This document shows, piece after piece, positions 17,963 to 29,740 of a stretch of 64,000 nucleotides of DNA (position 1 is the first letter of the stretch; the number at the start of each line of letters is the position of its first letter). The translations under genes and the position numbers were made by a program. The DNA is from Cryobacterium sp. PH29-G1 (GTDB lineage Bacteria; Actinomycetota; Actinomycetes; Actinomycetales; Microbacteriaceae): NCBI RefSeq assembly GCF_030063365.1, contig NZ_JASISY010000017.1, positions 1-64,000 on the forward strand. Direction: 5' to 3'. The notes below the pieces were generated by a model, which saw only the letters and a list, made by a program, of their open reading frames with translations, searched no databases and was not told the origin of the DNA.

Positions 17963-18214
17963 TTAAGCCCCCGTGTCAAATTTGGTAATCAAACCGAGAA
18001 CCACGATGCAGGTGATCCACAGCAAGCCAAGAATGATGGTGATGCGGTTGAGGTTGCGCTCGGCAACCCCCGAGGCACCCAGATTGGAGGTTACGCCACC
18101 ACCAAACATGTCGGACAATCCACCGCCCCGCCCCTTGTGCAACAAAATGAGCATGGTGAGCAGGAGACTCGTAATACCGACGAGCACCTGCATAACGACC
18201 TGGAGAATCTCCAC
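17963..18214 (-). CDS. secG: Preprotein translocase subunit SecG
   Basis: 83 residues from a GTG at 18214, preceded by GAAAGG at a six-base distance; the frame is open to 18337 but the extra 41 codons cross its promoter. Two membrane helices (VLVGITSLLLTMLILLH near 8-24 and ITIILGLLWITCIVVLGLI near 56-74) separated by the SecG loop GRGGGLSDMFGGGV. Part of the SecYEG channel. In actinobacteria secG follows tpiA, as it does here, but with its own promoter. Confidence 0.93.
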   Translation of the reverse strand: MEILQVVMQVLVGITSLLLTMLILLHKGRGGGLSDMFGGGVTSNLGASGVAERNLNRITIILGLLWITCIVVLGLITKFDTGA

Positions 18215-18266
18215 ACGAAACCTTTCAAAACACGGAGGGCGCAACTCTGGCGCCCAGACCCTCGTA

Positions 18267-18272
18267 ATTATA
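18267..18272 (-). promoter_or_regulatory. -10 element (TATAAT) of secG
   Basis: Minus-strand TATAAT, a perfect -10 hexamer, 53 bp ahead of the secG GTG. The place where a -35 should be is occupied by the right-hand stem of a terminator hairpin (18282-18323), and no -35 match is seen. Confidence 0.6.
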
Positions 18273-18281
18273 CCCTTCACA

Positions 18282-18323
18282 CAGGAGCGAGGTGGTTGCC
18301 CGTGGGCAACCACCTCGCTCCTG
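18282..18323 (-). terminator. 19-bp perfect hairpin after tpiA
   Basis: Stem 18282-18300 pairs without mismatch with 18305-18323, loop cgtg. It follows the tpiA stop by 20 bp. There is no T-tract on the minus strand; instead a TATAAT box begins about nine bases further on. Likely ends or attenuates the gap-pgk-tpiA transcript. Confidence 0.7.
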
Positions 18324-18343
18324 CACGTGAGGTACACGTCGAA

Positions 18344-19144
18344 TTAGAGACCGACGTGCTTGTGATACCGAATAATGCTGGAGAACTCCGGAATATCTAG
18401 GCTGGCGCCGCCAACGAGGGCACCGTCAACGTTGGGCTCTCGCATGAATGCGGCGATGTTGCCGCTCTTGACCGAGCCACCGTATAGGATACGGGTCTTG
18501 TCGGCCACATCCTGACCGAGCGTCTCGACGAGAACGCCGCGCAGCGCGGCGGCGACCTGTTCGGCCTGCTCTGGAGTTGCAGCCTGACCGGAGCCGATCG
18601 CCCATACGGGCTCGTAGGCAACCACGATGTCTGCGGCGTTGGTCACACCGGCGAGTGCCGCGCGCAACTGAGCGACCGGAACAGCGCTCGGACCGTGCAC
18701 GGCCAGGTCTTCGGCGCTTTCGCCGACGCAGATCAACGGCACCAGGTTGTGTTTCAGGGCTGCGGACACCTTAGCGGCCACCTGCTCATCGCTCTCGTTG
18801 TGCAGGGTTCGGCGTTCGGAGTGCCCGATGATCACGTACTGGCATTCCAATTGAGCCAGGAATGCACCCGAGATCTCGCCCGTGTACGCACCGGAATCGT
18901 GAGCCGACACGTCCTGGGCACCAAAGGCGAGCGGAAGCTTGTCCGCCGACACCAGAGTCTGCACGCTGCGCAGGTCGGTGAATGGAGGAAAAACTGCAAC
19001 CTCGACCGCAGCGAAGTCGTGCCCGGCATCCTTGAGATTCCAGGCCAGCTTCTGTACGAAAGCGATGGCCTGGAGGTGATCCAGGTTCATCTTCCAGTTG
19101 CCCGCAATTAGCGGAGTACGCCGAGGGTTAGTGTTCATTGCCAT
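18344..19144 (-). CDS. tpiA: Triosephosphate isomerase
   Basis: 266 residues. Interconverts dihydroxyacetone phosphate and glyceraldehyde 3-phosphate. Catalytic residues are visible: K18 in GNWKMN, H108 in VIIGHSERR and E178 in AYEPVWAIGSG, plus the phosphate-binding YGGSVK near the end. The ATG at 19144 has GGAGG seven bases ahead and overlaps the end of pgk by 10 bp; a second in-frame ATG at 19138 (ATGA overlap) is possible. Third gene of the gap-pgk-tpiA operon. Confidence 0.97.
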   Translation of the reverse strand: MAMNTNPRRTPLIAGNWKMNLDHLQAIAFVQKLAWNLKDAGHDFAAVEVAVFPPFTDLRSVQTLVSADKLPLAFGAQDVSAHDSGAYTGEISGAFLAQLECQYVIIGHSERRTLHNESDEQVAAKVSAALKHNLVPLICVGESAEDLAVHGPSAVPVAQLRAALAGVTNAADIVVAYEPVWAIGSGQAATPEQAEQVAAALRGVLVETLGQDVADKTRILYGGSVKSGNIAAFMREPNVDGALVGGASLDIPEFSSIIRYHKHVGL

Positions 19145-20349
19145 CCGAGGACCTCCAGTCCTGGTAGACGCTTGCCCTCGAGGAATTCGAGGCTTGCGCC
19201 ACCGCCGGTAGAAATATGACCGAATTGGTCGTCGTGGAAACCGAGGATGCGCACGGCCGCGGCCGAGTCGCCGCCACCGACCACGCTGAGTCCGCTGACC
19301 TCGGTGAGTGCGGCGGCAACCGTGCGGGTGCCCTCCGCGAAGGGTGCGAGTTCAAATACGCCCATGGGGCCGTTCCAGAACACTGTGTTCGACGCGCGGA
19401 TGATTTCTGCGAACGCCGCCGCCGTATCCGGCCCGATGTCCAGGCCCAGCCCGGCAGCGCCGAACGGGGTGTCCTCAATTTTGTCCGCCGGGGTGATCAC
19501 GTGCTCGGCATCGGCACCGAACTTTGAGGCGACCACCACATCGGTGGGGAGAACAATCTTCACGCCGAGACGTTCGGCTTCGGCCAGATAGCCGCGAACC
19601 GTCTCGATCTGGTCGCTCTCCAGCAGGCTGGCACCGACTTTGTGCCCCTGAGCGGCCAGAAAGGTGAACAGCATGCCGCCACCGATCAGCAGGGAGTTCA
19701 CGCGGGGCAGCAAATGCCCGATGACGCCGAGCTTGTCGCTCACCTTGGAACCGCCGAGGATGACCGTGTACGGGGCCTCGGGCTTCTCGGTGAGGCGGTC
19801 GAGTACGTCGAGTTCGGCGGCAATGAGCAGACCGGCCGCACTCGGCAGCAGCGACGCCAAATCGTAGACGCTCGCCTGCTTGCGGTGAACGACCCCGAAA
19901 CCGTCGGACACGAATGCATCGCCGAGGAGCGCAAGCCGCTCGGCGAACGCGAGGCGATCGGCATCCACTTTGCTGGTCTCCCCCGCGTTGAATCGCAGGT
20001 TTTCCAAAACGACGATGTCGCCGTCGTGCAGCGCAGCCACTGCCTCGGTGGCCGAGTCACCGACCGTGTCGGTGGCAAAGGCAACCGGGAGGTTCACCAA
20101 TTCGCTCAAGCGAGCGGCAACAGGCTTCAGGCTGTACTGAGGATCAACGGCCCCGTCGGGGCGCCCGAGGTGAGAAACAATCACCACGCGGGCACCCTGA
20201 GCGACGAGGGCGTTGAGGGTGGGCAGTGACGCCCGCACCCGTCCATCGTCGGTGATCTGTCCGTTCTTCAACGGAACGTTCAGGTCAAAGCGGACGATAA
20301 CCCGCTTGCCGCCGAGCGGTCCGAGCGAGTCAATCGTGCGTAACGTCAC
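19135..20349 (-). CDS. pgk: Phosphoglycerate kinase
   Basis: 404 residues from the GTG at 20349, which lies 10 bp after the gap stop and gives the familiar TLRTIDSLG start; the frame is open 30 codons more upstream but that stretch overlaps gap. Makes ATP from 1,3-bisphosphoglycerate. Family motifs: [13 protein letters not shown] (about 14-26), SHLGRPDG (about 66-73), the C-terminal nucleotide site with GGGDSAAAV and [14 protein letters not shown]. No strong ribosome-binding site is seen, so coupling to gap is likely. Confidence 0.96.
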   Translation of the reverse strand: MTLRTIDSLGPLGGKRVIVRFDLNVPLKNGQITDDGRVRASLPTLNALVAQGARVVIVSHLGRPDGAVDPQYSLKPVAARLSELVNLPVAFATDTVGDSATEAVAALHDGDIVVLENLRFNAGETSKVDADRLAFAERLALLGDAFVSDGFGVVHRKQASVYDLASLLPSAAGLLIAAELDVLDRLTEKPEAPYTVILGGSKVSDKLGVIGHLLPRVNSLLIGGGMLFTFLAAQGHKVGASLLESDQIETVRGYLAEAERLGVKIVLPTDVVVASKFGADAEHVITPADKIEDTPFGAAGLGLDIGPDTAAAFAEIIRASNTVFWNGPMGVFELAPFAEGTRTVAAALTEVSGLSVVGGGDSAAAVRILGFHDDQFGHISTGGGASLEFLEGKRLPGLEVLGWQ

Positions 20350-20359
20350 CGCGCGGCCG

Positions 20360-21439
<1,080 letters not shown>

Positions 21440-21462
21440 CTATTGCGAGGGGCACCAGCAGG

Positions 21463-22089
21463 CTACGAGAGTAGCAGCAGGCCGTTCGTCTTCTCGCGTG
21501 CGACGGTGAAACGCTCCTGCACGTTGGCCCAGTTTGCGATATTCCAGAAGGCCTTGACGTAGTCGGCACGCACGTTGCGGTAGTCGAGGTAGTAGGCGTG
21601 CTCCCAAACATCGAGCATAAGAACCGGTACGGTTCCGGCCGCGAAGTTGGACTGCTGGTCGAAGAACTGCTGGATGATCAGGCGCTGCCCGATGGAATCC
21701 CAGGCGAGAACGGCCCAACCGGACCCCTGCACGCCGAGTGCGGCCGCGGTGAAGTGCGCCTGAAACTTGTCGAACGAACCGAAGTTGTCGTCGATCGCCG
21801 CAGCGAGCTCACCGACCGGCTTGTCGCCGCCGTTCGGGGAGAGGTTCGTCCAGAAGACGGAGTGGTTGACGTGGCCACCCAGGTTGAATGCGAGGTCCTT
21901 CTCCAGCTTGTTCACGTTGGCGAGGTTTCCGCTGTCGCGGGCCTCCGCGAGCTGGGCCAAGGCCGTGTTGGCGCCGGTGACGTAGGCCTGGTGATGTTTT
22001 CCATGGTGGAGTTCCATGATGGTGCCGCTGATGCTGGGCTCAAGAGCCGCATAGTCGTAGTCAAGTGCGGGCAGGGTGTATTCAGCCAT
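21463..22089 (-). CDS. sodA: Superoxide dismutase (Mn/Fe type)
   Basis: 208 residues. Metal ligands H28 ([12 protein letters not shown]), H76 (HVNHSVFW), D160 and H164 ([11 protein letters not shown]) are all present, so the enzyme should be active in dismuting superoxide. The choice of Mn or Fe cannot be made with confidence. The ATG has AAGGAG about eight bases ahead. No signal peptide, so cytosolic. Lies between gap and whiA on the same strand, with 98 bp ahead that may hold its own promoter. Confidence 0.95.
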   Translation of the reverse strand: MAEYTLPALDYDYAALEPSISGTIMELHHGKHHQAYVTGANTALAQLAEARDSGNLANVNKLEKDLAFNLGGHVNHSVFWTNLSPNGGDKPVGELAAAIDDNFGSFDKFQAHFTAAALGVQGSGWAVLAWDSIGQRLIIQQFFDQQSNFAAGTVPVLMLDVWEHAYYLDYRNVRADYVKAFWNIANWANVQERFTVAREKTNGLLLLS

Positions 22090-22187
22090 TACTTATCTCC
22101 TTGTGTGGTGTGCCGGCATCGGATGCGGCCTGTTGTTGCGACGTTTTAGTCTAGCTGGGAGCGTTGCGAGCCACAGAATTTGTGACC

Positions 22188-23165
22188 CTAGGCGTCGTCG
22201 GAATGCACCGGATACTCGACGTCGGTTCCTTCAACGCCGAGTTCGATCGCCTTCTTGTCGGCCATGGCGAGCAGTCGACGAATACGGCCGGCGACGGCAT
22301 CTTTGGTCATTGGCGGGTCGGCGTGGTGGCCGAGCTCGTCGAGGCTGGAATCGCGAAAGTTGAGGCGAAGATCCCCGGCATAGCGCAGATGTTTGGGGAT
22401 ATCCTCGCCCAGGATATCCATTGCCCGCTGTACCCGGGCGCAGGCAGCGACGGCCGCTTCGGCGGAACGCCGCAGGTTCGCGTCGTCGAAGTTGACCAGG
22501 CGGTTCGCCGTGGCGCGCACCTCGCGGCGCTGACGCAGCGTTTCCCAGTTCAGCACGGTATTTGTTGCACCCATGTGCACGAGCATCGCCCCGATGGCGT
22601 CGCCATCTCGAATGACGACGCGGTGCACCCCGCGTACCTCACGCGCTTTGGCAGCAACACCGAGGCGTCCCGCCGCTCCCACGAGGGCCATCGCGGACTC
22701 GTTCCCGGGGCAGACGACCTCGAGTGCCGCCGACCGTCCCGGATCGGTCAGCGTGCCGTGCGCCAGGAAGGCCCCGCGCCAGACGGCGGCAATTTCTTCT
22801 CTGGACCCGGTCGTCAGCCGGTTCGGCAGCCCGCGAATCGGGCGGCGACGGGCATCCAGCAGGCCGGTCTGCCGAGCGAGAGTCTCGCCGCCCTCAATAA
22901 CCTGCACGAGGTAATGGCTGGACTGACGGATGCCGGTTGCGGCGATGACCTGCAGGGCGCTACGCACCCCGTACAGTTCGGCCAGGTCCTTGCGCACCCG
23001 CCGGGCCAAAATTGCCGTGTCTAGCTCTGATTCGATCGCAATTCGACTGCTGATCATGTGCAATCCGCCCGAAAATCGGAGGATTGTGGCCAGTTCGGCC
23101 GCGCGCACGGTGGTCTTGGAGACCTCCACGCGCGAAAGTTCATCTTTAACGTCGGCGGTGAGTGC
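22188..23165 (-). CDS. whiA: DNA-binding protein WhiA
   Basis: 325 residues if TTG at 23165 is used, giving the canonical [14 protein letters not shown] start; ATG at 23180 would add five residues and is an alternative. WhiA has an N-terminal LAGLIDADG-like fold without nuclease activity and a C-terminal helix-turn-helix, and in actinobacteria controls cell division genes during sporulation or growth. Conserved parts: [15 protein letters not shown] (about 27-41), [16 protein letters not shown] and the HTH region [25 protein letters not shown] near the end. Follows rapZ directly, without the yvcK gene usual in between. Confidence 0.93.
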   Translation of the reverse strand, partial: ALTADVKDELSRVEVSKTTVRAAELATILRFSGGLHMISSRIAIESELDTAILARRVRKDLAELYGVRSALQVIAATGIRQSSHYLVQVIEGGETLARQTGLLDARRRPIRGLPNRLTTGSREEIAAVWRGAFLAHGTLTDPGRSAALEVVCPGNESAMALVGAAGRLGVAAKAREVRGVHRVVIRDGDAIGAMLVHMGATNTVLNWETLRQRREVRATANRLVNFDDANLRRSAEAAVAACARVQRAMDILGEDIPKHLRYAGDLRLNFRDSSLDELGHHADPPMTKDAVAGRIRRLLAMADKKAIELGVEGTDVEYPVHSDDA

Positions 23166-23247
23166 CAATCGCTTTTCCATTCTGTTGATCAGTTGCGTCT
23201 GAGTGATGACGGCCGAGTGGTGCAGCGCATGCTGCGTCCGGCCTCTG

Positions 23248-24123
23248 TTATTCGCGTCCGAGGTCGCGGTGCTTGATGTTGACCGCGACACCGGGAAGAT
23301 TTTCGAGCCGGGAGGCCAATTCTCTGGCCATGGCGACGGAGCGGTGCTTGCCGCCGGTGCACCCGATCCCGATGGTGGCGTGGCGTTTGTTTTCGCGCTG
23401 GTAGCCGGCCAAAACCGGAGCCATGGCCGCGGCGTAGTGGTCGATGAAATCGAGGGCACCCGGTTGGGCAAGTACAAAGTCTCTCACCTCCGGGTCGACG
23501 CCGGTGTGCGCGCGAAGCTCGGGGATCCAGAAAGGGTTGGGCAGAAAACGCGCGTCGGCGACCAGATCGACGTCGGTCGGCAAGCCGTACTTGAAACCGA
23601 AACTCATGATGGTCAGCTGCACGCCCGCGGTGCCGAGGGCGGCAAACCGCTCGGTGATCGTTGTGGCGAGCTGGTGCACGTTGAGATCGGAGGTGTCAAT
23701 GACGAGGTCGCTGGACTCCCGTACGGCGAGCAGCCGGGAGCGCTCCGCCGCAATGCCGTCGAGGAGCGTACCCTCGCCCTGCAGCGGATGCGGCCGACGC
23801 ACGGATTCAAACCGACGCACGAGCGCATCGTCTCGGGCTTCCAGAAAAATCACCTGCACCTGGGTGCCACCGCGCAGCTGCTGCACGGTTTCCAGAAAAT
23901 CCCCGAACAGGTCGCGGCCGCGGATATCGACGACGGCCGCAATTTTGGGCAGGTTGGTACCGGCCCGCTCGACCAGATCGACCAGGGGACGCAGCATTTG
24001 CGGAGGGAGATTGTCGACGACGTACCAGTCGAGGTCTTCCAAAGCGTTAGCTACGGTCGAGCGGCCCGCCCCGGACATTCCCGTGACGATCAGCACTTCC
24101 TGCTTGTCGGGGTCCGTTGTCAT
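23248..24123 (-). CDS. rapZ: RNase adapter/nucleotide-binding protein RapZ
   Basis: 291 residues. P-loop [11 protein letters not shown] (about 13-23), the DNLPP motif (about 37-41) and the C-terminal [12 protein letters not shown] phosphate-binding motif near 260-271 define the RapZ/YvcJ family. In Escherichia coli RapZ guides RNase E to GlmZ RNA; the role in actinobacteria is not settled. Sits between uvrC (61 bp upstream) and whiA (82 bp downstream), a conserved neighbourhood. Confidence 0.94.
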   Translation of the reverse strand: MTTDPDKQEVLIVTGMSGAGRSTVANALEDLDWYVVDNLPPQMLRPLVDLVERAGTNLPKIAAVVDIRGRDLFGDFLETVQQLRGGTQVQVIFLEARDDALVRRFESVRRPHPLQGEGTLLDGIAAERSRLLAVRESSDLVIDTSDLNVHQLATTITERFAALGTAGVQLTIMSFGFKYGLPTDVDLVADARFLPNPFWIPELRAHTGVDPEVRDFVLAQPGALDFIDHYAAAMAPVLAGYQRENKRHATIGIGCTGGKHRSVAMARELASRLENLPGVAVNIKHRDLGRE

Positions 24124-24184
24124 TCGTTGAAAGCGCCTTAATGAGAAGTTGGTGGATTATCAAGCCTACCGAGCGCCGGGGCGT

Positions 24185-26104
24185 TCAGGCGCGCAAATGG
24201 GCGTGGATCGACTCGGCCAGCACCGGGCCGATGCCGCGGACATCCGCTATTTCCGCCGCTGAGGCCACCTTGAGTCGCGCCACCGATCCGAAATGTTGTA
24301 ACAATACCTTCACTCGGGCCGGGCCGAGTCCGGAAATTTCACCCAATATCGATGAAATGTCCTTCTTCCGTCGGATGCGTTGGTGGGTAATGGCGAACCG
24401 GTGTGCTTCGTCGCGGATGCGCTGGATCAAAAACAGGGCGTCACTGTTCCGGGGCAGAATTACCGGATAGTCAGAGTCGGGGAGCCAGATTTCTTCCAGC
24501 CGTTTGGCGATTCCGCACAGTTGGATTCCGGTGACGCCGGATTCTGCCAAGGCGCGTTTAGCGGCGGCAACCTGCGGCTGCCCACCGTCGACGATCAGCA
24601 GGTTGGGCTGGTAGCTGAACTTGGCGCGTTTCTGCTCGGCCTGAACGACGTCCAGTGGCTCGCCTCCGCCCGCCGGAGCGAGCGCTGGTTCCGCGGCCTC
24701 CACAAGTTCCGCAGCATCAGACTCCGGTTTCAGGTAGGCGAGGCGGCGGGTCAGAATTTGGTAGATCGAATCCGTGTCGTCGGTCGATTCCGGAATATTG
24801 AACCGTCGATACTCGTCTTTGCGAGGCAGACCGTCTTCGAAGACCACCATCGACGCGACGATATTGGTGCCGCTGAGGTGCGAGACGTCATAACATTCCA
24901 TCCGTAGTGGAGCTGCCGGCATCTCGAGGGCATCCTGAATGTCTTCGAGCGCCTTGGACCGGGCCACGAAGTCTGAGCTGCGCCGGGTTTTATACAACAT
25001 GAGCGCCTGCTTGGCATTGTTGGTGGCCGTCACGAGCAAGGCCGCTTTTTCCCCGCGCTGGGGCGCGACCAGGCGCACCTTGCGACCGGCCAGCTCGGCC
25101 AGTCCGGCTTCGAGAGCTTCGGCGTCGTCGGGCAGCTCCGGCAGCACGATCTCCCGGGGCGGTCGGGTGTCGTGGTTGTAGGCCGTCTGCATCATGGAGT
25201 CGATCAGTTCACTCATGGTGACGTCCAGTTCTTTGTCAACCATCCAGCCCCGCACACCGCGAATACGACCGCCGCGCACGATGAATAACTGCACGGCAGC
25301 GGCGAGTTCGTCTTGCTCGACCGCGAACAGGTCGATGTCGACACTGTCGCGCAGTACAACGGCACTCTTTTCGAGGACCGCGTTCAGGGCCCGCACCTGG
25401 TCGCGTCGTTTGCCCGCGATTTCGTACTGTTGGGCGGCCGCTGCATCTTTCATTTCCTGGGTGAGGGTATTGATGAGTTTCTTATCGTGACTACCCATGA
25501 AACTGACAAATTCATTCACGATTGTGCGGTGATCTTCAATGGACACCAGACCCGAGCACGGGCCAAAGCACCGCCCGATCTGACCCGCGAAACACGGCTT
25601 GCCGCTCTGCATTGCCCGCTTGTAATTGGCGTTATTGCAGGTGCGGATGGGAAAAGCCTTGAGCATGAGCTCGATGGTTTCGTGCACGGCCCAGATCTTG
25701 GGATACGGCCCGAAATAGCGGGCACCCTTGATGCCCTCCGTGCGCGTGACCAGAGCGCGGGGCGCCTCGTCGGCCAGGGTCACCGCGAGGTACGGGTAGG
25801 ACTTATCGTCCTTGAACTGCACGTTGAAGGGCGGATCAAACTCGTTGATCCAGATCCACTCGAGTTGCAGGGCCTCGACCTCGGTGCCGACTATCGTCCA
25901 CTCCACGCCCGTCGCGGTGGTCACCATGCGCCGGGTGCGCTCGTGCAGGCTGCCGAGCGGTGCGAAGTAGTTGCTCAGCCGAGCCCGCAGGTTTTTGGCC
26001 TTACCCACGTAGAGGATGCGGCCGGTGGCGTCGCGAAACCGGTAAACCCCAGGGGTGGTGGGAATCTCGCCCGCTTTCGGGCGATAGCTCAGGGCATCAG
26101 ACAT
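24185..26104 (-). CDS. uvrC: Excinuclease ABC subunit UvrC
   Basis: 639 residues. Makes both incisions beside a DNA lesion during nucleotide excision repair. Order of domains: GIY-YIG nuclease (about 14-95; PGVYRF...[14 protein letters not shown]), Cys-rich region ([15 protein letters not shown], about 165-180), UVR contact helix (about 205-240), RNase H-like nuclease ([30 protein letters not shown]) and the C-terminal helix-hairpin-helix pair. A linker of roughly 30 residues rich in Ala, Glu and Pro interrupts the second nuclease. Starts 14 bp after uvrA, so cotranscribed. Confidence 0.97.
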   Translation of the reverse strand: MSDALSYRPKAGEIPTTPGVYRFRDATGRILYVGKAKNLRARLSNYFAPLGSLHERTRRMVTTATGVEWTIVGTEVEALQLEWIWINEFDPPFNVQFKDDKSYPYLAVTLADEAPRALVTRTEGIKGARYFGPYPKIWAVHETIELMLKAFPIRTCNNANYKRAMQSGKPCFAGQIGRCFGPCSGLVSIEDHRTIVNEFVSFMGSHDKKLINTLTQEMKDAAAAQQYEIAGKRRDQVRALNAVLEKSAVVLRDSVDIDLFAVEQDELAAAVQLFIVRGGRIRGVRGWMVDKELDVTMSELIDSMMQTAYNHDTRPPREIVLPELPDDAEALEAGLAELAGRKVRLVAPQRGEKAALLVTATNNAKQALMLYKTRRSSDFVARSKALEDIQDALEMPAAPLRMECYDVSHLSGTNIVASMVVFEDGLPRKDEYRRFNIPESTDDTDSIYQILTRRLAYLKPESDAAELVEAAEPALAPAGGGEPLDVVQAEQKRAKFSYQPNLLIVDGGQPQVAAAKRALAESGVTGIQLCGIAKRLEEIWLPDSDYPVILPRNSDALFLIQRIRDEAHRFAITHQRIRRKKDISSILGEISGLGPARVKVLLQHFGSVARLKVASAAEIADVRGIGPVLAESIHAHLRA

Positions 26105-26118
26105 GGCCGTCGGGCCGC

Positions 26119-28986
26119 CTAACCGGCAGCCAGGACCTCCTTCAGGAAGGTACCGGTGAAGCTTTTCTTAACGGTGGCGATGTGCTCCGGCGTGCCGGTG
26201 GCGAGCACCTTTCCGCCGCCAGACCCGCCCTCCGGGCCGAGGTCGATGACCCAGTCGGCCGACTTGATCACATCGAGGTTGTGCTCGATCACGATGACGG
26301 TGTTGCCCTTGTCGACGAGGCTGTTGAGTACGAGCAGCAATTTGCGCACGTCTTCGAAGTGCAGGCCCGTTGTGGGTTCGTCGAGCACGTACACGCTGCG
26401 CCCGTTGGAGCGACGCTGCAGCTCGGTAGCGAGCTTCACCCGCTGCGCTTCGCCGCCGGAGAGGGTGGTGGCACTCTGGCCGAGACGCACGTAGCCGAGG
26501 CCCACCTCGACGAGAGTTTTCAGAAAACGATGGATCGATGAGATCGGTTCGAAGAAGTCGGCCGCTTCACTGATCGGCATGTCGAGTACCTCGGCGATGT
26601 TCTTGCCCTTGTAGTGCACGGTGAGGGTGTCGCGGTTGTACCGGGCTCCCCCGCACACCTCGCAGGCCACGTAGACGTCGGGCAGGAAGTTCATCTCGAT
26701 CTTGATCGTGCCGTCACCGGAGCAGGCTTCGCAGCGCCCGCCCTTGACGTTGAAGCTGAATCGGCCGGGCAGGTAGCCGCGGGTTTTCGACTCGATGGTT
26801 TCGGAGAACAGGGTGCGGATCTTGTCGAACACTCCGGTGTACGTGGCCGGGTTGGAACGCGGCGTGCGGCCGATCGGGGCCTGGTCAACGTGGATGACCT
26901 TGTCCAGCTGCTCCAGGCCGGTGACCCTGGTGTGTTTGCCGGGTAGCTTGCGGGCGCCGTTGAGCCGGTTGGCGAGCACCCGATACAGAATGTCGTTGAC
27001 GAGCGACGATTTGCCCGAGCCGCTGACGCCGGTGACGGCCGTGAAGGTGCCCAGCGGAAAGGTCACCGAGACCTTCTGCAAGTTGTTGGCCTCGGCACCG
27101 GTCACGCCGATGAGGCGTTCCGGGTCGATCGGGCGGCGGGTCTGCGGAGTGGCGATGGATTTGCGCCCGGCCAGGTAGTCGCCGGTGAGCGACTTGGTGT
27201 TGGCCAACAGCCCGTCGTAGGAACCGGAGTGCACAACGTGTCCGCCGTTGACACCGGCACCGGGACCAATGTCAACGATCCAGTCGGCGGTCTTGATGGT
27301 GTCTTCATCGTGTTCGACCACGATGAGCGTATTGCCGAGATCGCGCAGGGTGACCAGCGTCTCGATCAGGCGTCGGTTGTCGCGCTGATGCAGGCCGATG
27401 CTCGGTTCGTCGAGCACGTAGAGCACGCCGGTGAGGCCGGAACCGATTTGCGTGGCCAGGCGGATGCGCTGGGCCTCACCACCCGAAAGCGTCGCCGCGG
27501 CGCGGGCCAGGTTGAGGTAGTTCAGCCCGACCCGAATCAGAAAGTCGAGGCGCGCACGAATCTCACGCAGCACCTGGGCTGCGATGGTGGCTTCGCGATC
27601 GGTCAGGGTCAGCTGGTCCATGAATTCGCGGGCGTCGCTCAAGCTGAGCGCGCAGACATCCGCAATGCTTGCATCGTGTACGAGTACGGCGAGCACCTCG
27701 GGCTTGAGCCTGGTGCCGTGGCAGACGTGGCAGTCGACCTCCCGCAGGTATTCGGACCAGCGCTGCCGCTGGGTGTCGCTCTCGGCCTGCAAATACTGGC
27801 GTTCAATGTAGGGCACAACGCCCTCGAAGCCGGAGGTGTAGCTCATCTCGCGGCCATAGCGGTTTTTCCACTTGACCCGCACCTCGAAGTTGTCGCCGCG
27901 CATGACGGCGTTCTGCACCTCGGTGGTCAACTCGCCCCAGGGGGTATCGAGGGAGAAGTCGAGGTCGCGCGCGAGACCGTCGAGCAGCTTTTCGTAATAC
28001 TGGAACAGCCCCTTGCCCTGGGTCGTCCAGGGCAATACGACGCCCTCGGCGATGCTCAGGTCGGGGTCGCCGAGCAGCAGGTCTTCGTCGACGGACATGC
28101 GGGTGCCGAGGCCGGAGCACTCCGGGCAGGCACCGAACGGAGCGTTGAAGGAGAAGGTGCGCGGTTCGATTTCGGTCAGCTGCACCGGGTGGTTGTTCGG
28201 GCAGGACAGCTTCTCGGAGTAATTCTGCCAGGCCTTATCGCCCTCTTCGTCGAGAAAGTTGATCTGCACGAGGCCGTCGGTGAGCTTGAGAGCCGTTTCG
28301 AGGGAGTCGGTGAGCCGGCTGAGCAGCTCGGGACCGGCCACAAGTCGGTCGACGACTACGGAGATATCGTGCTTTTGCTGCTTCTTGAGCGTGGGCGGCT
28401 CGCTCAGCTGAATCTGGGTGCCGTCGACGATCGCCCGGGAGTAGCCACCGCCGGCGAGTTCCTGGAACAGGTCGACGAACTCGCCCTTCTTCTGCGAAAC
28501 GACCGGGCTGACCACCTGGTAGCGGATGCCCGCCTTCAGCTCCATGAGCTGGTCGGCGATCTGTTGCACGGTCTGGGACTGGATGACCTCACCGCAGATG
28601 GCGCAGTGCGGCACGCCGATCCGAGCCCAGAGCAGGCGCATGTAGTCGTAGATTTCGGTGATGGTGCCCACCGTGGACCGCGGGTTGCGGTTGGTCGACT
28701 TCTGGTCAATCGAGACCGCCGGGCTGAGGCCTTCGATGAAGTCGACGTCGGGACGGTCAACCTGACCCAAAAACTGCCGGGCATAGGCCGAGAGCGACTC
28801 CACGTAGCGCCGCTGCCCCTCGGCGAAGATGGTGTCGAAGGCGAGCGACGACTTGCCTGACCCGGAGAGTCCGGTAAAGACCACGAGTGAATCGCGCGGA
28901 ATCTCCAGATCAACGTTGTGCAGGTTGTGCACGCGCGCTCCGCGCACACTGAGTTTTGGACCGGTTTCTACCTTCGTAATCGACAC
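26119..28986 (-). CDS. uvrA: Excinuclease ABC subunit UvrA
   Basis: 955 residues. Damage sensor of nucleotide excision repair. Two ABC modules: first Walker [10 protein letters not shown] at 39-47 with [12 protein letters not shown], second Walker [10 protein letters not shown] near 650 with [12 protein letters not shown]. Zinc-finger Cys pairs are visible in CPECSGLG and [12 protein letters not shown], and in the second module CEACSGDG...CEVCGG. First gene of the minus-strand run uvrA-uvrC-rapZ-whiA, divergent from the PadR gene. No LexA-type box (GAAC-N4-GTTC) was seen ahead of it. Confidence 0.98.
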   Translation of the reverse strand: MSITKVETGPKLSVRGARVHNLHNVDLEIPRDSLVVFTGLSGSGKSSLAFDTIFAEGQRRYVESLSAYARQFLGQVDRPDVDFIEGLSPAVSIDQKSTNRNPRSTVGTITEIYDYMRLLWARIGVPHCAICGEVIQSQTVQQIADQLMELKAGIRYQVVSPVVSQKKGEFVDLFQELAGGGYSRAIVDGTQIQLSEPPTLKKQQKHDISVVVDRLVAGPELLSRLTDSLETALKLTDGLVQINFLDEEGDKAWQNYSEKLSCPNNHPVQLTEIEPRTFSFNAPFGACPECSGLGTRMSVDEDLLLGDPDLSIAEGVVLPWTTQGKGLFQYYEKLLDGLARDLDFSLDTPWGELTTEVQNAVMRGDNFEVRVKWKNRYGREMSYTSGFEGVVPYIERQYLQAESDTQRQRWSEYLREVDCHVCHGTRLKPEVLAVLVHDASIADVCALSLSDAREFMDQLTLTDREATIAAQVLREIRARLDFLIRVGLNYLNLARAAATLSGGEAQRIRLATQIGSGLTGVLYVLDEPSIGLHQRDNRRLIETLVTLRDLGNTLIVVEHDEDTIKTADWIVDIGPGAGVNGGHVVHSGSYDGLLANTKSLTGDYLAGRKSIATPQTRRPIDPERLIGVTGAEANNLQKVSVTFPLGTFTAVTGVSGSGKSSLVNDILYRVLANRLNGARKLPGKHTRVTGLEQLDKVIHVDQAPIGRTPRSNPATYTGVFDKIRTLFSETIESKTRGYLPGRFSFNVKGGRCEACSGDGTIKIEMNFLPDVYVACEVCGGARYNRDTLTVHYKGKNIAEVLDMPISEAADFFEPISSIHRFLKTLVEVGLGYVRLGQSATTLSGGEAQRVKLATELQRRSNGRSVYVLDEPTTGLHFEDVRKLLLVLNSLVDKGNTVIVIEHNLDVIKSADWVIDLGPEGGSGGGKVLATGTPEHIATVKKSFTGTFLKEVLAAG

Positions 28987-29071
28987 TCATCGAGTCTATG
29001 CAACACCACCGACACCGCCGTACAGCGACTACCGCCCTGAGCGAACAGGCGGCTGCAGAGATATTGTTTCG

Positions 29072-29087
29072 GAGTATGTATATACTC
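29072..29087 (+). promoter_or_regulatory. PadR-type operator overlapping the padR promoter
   Basis: Perfect inverted repeat GAGTAT-gtat-ATACTC, AT-rich against a GC-rich background, 45 bp ahead of the PadR-family ATG. It contains the -10-like TATACT (29081-29086). PadR regulators typically repress their own operon from such sites, so autorepression is likely. A second AT-rich patch (TAATTATTAG) follows at 29090-29099. Confidence 0.6.
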
Positions 29088-29131
29088 GGTAATTATTAGC
29101 CGTGATTCGTCGTGTCAGTGCCGGAGGTTGT

Positions 29132-29740
29132 ATGTCCGTTCGCCAGAGTTTGCTCGCCATCCTGAACCAGGGACCGTGCTACGGCTACCAGTTGCGGGCC
29201 GAATTCGACCGACGCACCGGATCGACCTGGCCGCTCAACGTCGGCCAGATCTACAACACCCTGGACCGGCTCGAGCGCGACGGCCTGGTGCAGAAAGCCG
29301 ATATCGACGCCGACGGCCAGAACTACGTCGAGATCACCGAGGCCGGCCGTGCTGAAGTCGCCGACTGGCTCGGCTCCCCCGTGGTACGCACGATGGCCAC
29401 TCGTGATGAACTCGCCATCAAGCTTGCCATTGCCGTGACGCTGCCCGGCGTGGACATCGCCCGGGTGATCCAGGTGCAGCGCTCCGCGACGATGCGCACC
29501 CTGCAGGAGCTGACGCGTACCAAGAATGCCACCGCCGACCCGGAATCGTCCGACCAGCTGGCCTGGCTGCTCGTGATCGACTCGCTCATCTTCGCCGCCG
29601 AGGCCGAAGCACGCTGGCTCGACCATTCGGAGAGTACGCTGTCCCGTTCCCGGGCCGCCGGCCTGGCCGCTCCCCTGCCGCTCAACACCGATGTCCCCAA
29701 GCGTGGCCGCCCGGCCAGGGCAGTGCAGGCCGGCGCATGA
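29132..29740 (+). CDS. PadR-family transcriptional regulator
   Basis: 202 residues from ATG at 29132, with GGAGG four bases ahead; ten further in-frame codons upstream follow a GTG but lack this site. The winged helix is clear: VRQSLLAILNQGPCYGYQLRAEFDRRTG, then LNVGQIYNTLDRLERDGLV, then the wing (GQNYVEITEAGR). A helical C-terminal dimerisation region follows, and a Pro/Arg-rich tail. It is first in a three-gene operon; its TGA overlaps the ATG of the ABC ATPase (ATGA). PadR proteins next to ABC pumps usually respond to a toxic small molecule. Confidence 0.92.
   Translation: MSVRQSLLAILNQGPCYGYQLRAEFDRRTGSTWPLNVGQIYNTLDRLERDGLVQKADIDADGQNYVEITEAGRAEVADWLGSPVVRTMATRDELAIKLAIAVTLPGVDIARVIQVQRSATMRTLQELTRTKNATADPESSDQLAWLLVIDSLIFAAEAEARWLDHSESTLSRSRAAGLAAPLPLNTDVPKRGRPARAVQAGA

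Noticed and set aside
28987-29131. SOS (LexA) box ahead of uvrA, and likewise ahead of uvrB (35531-35593)
   Set aside because: Searched by eye for GAAC-N4-GTTC and close variants; none found in either region.
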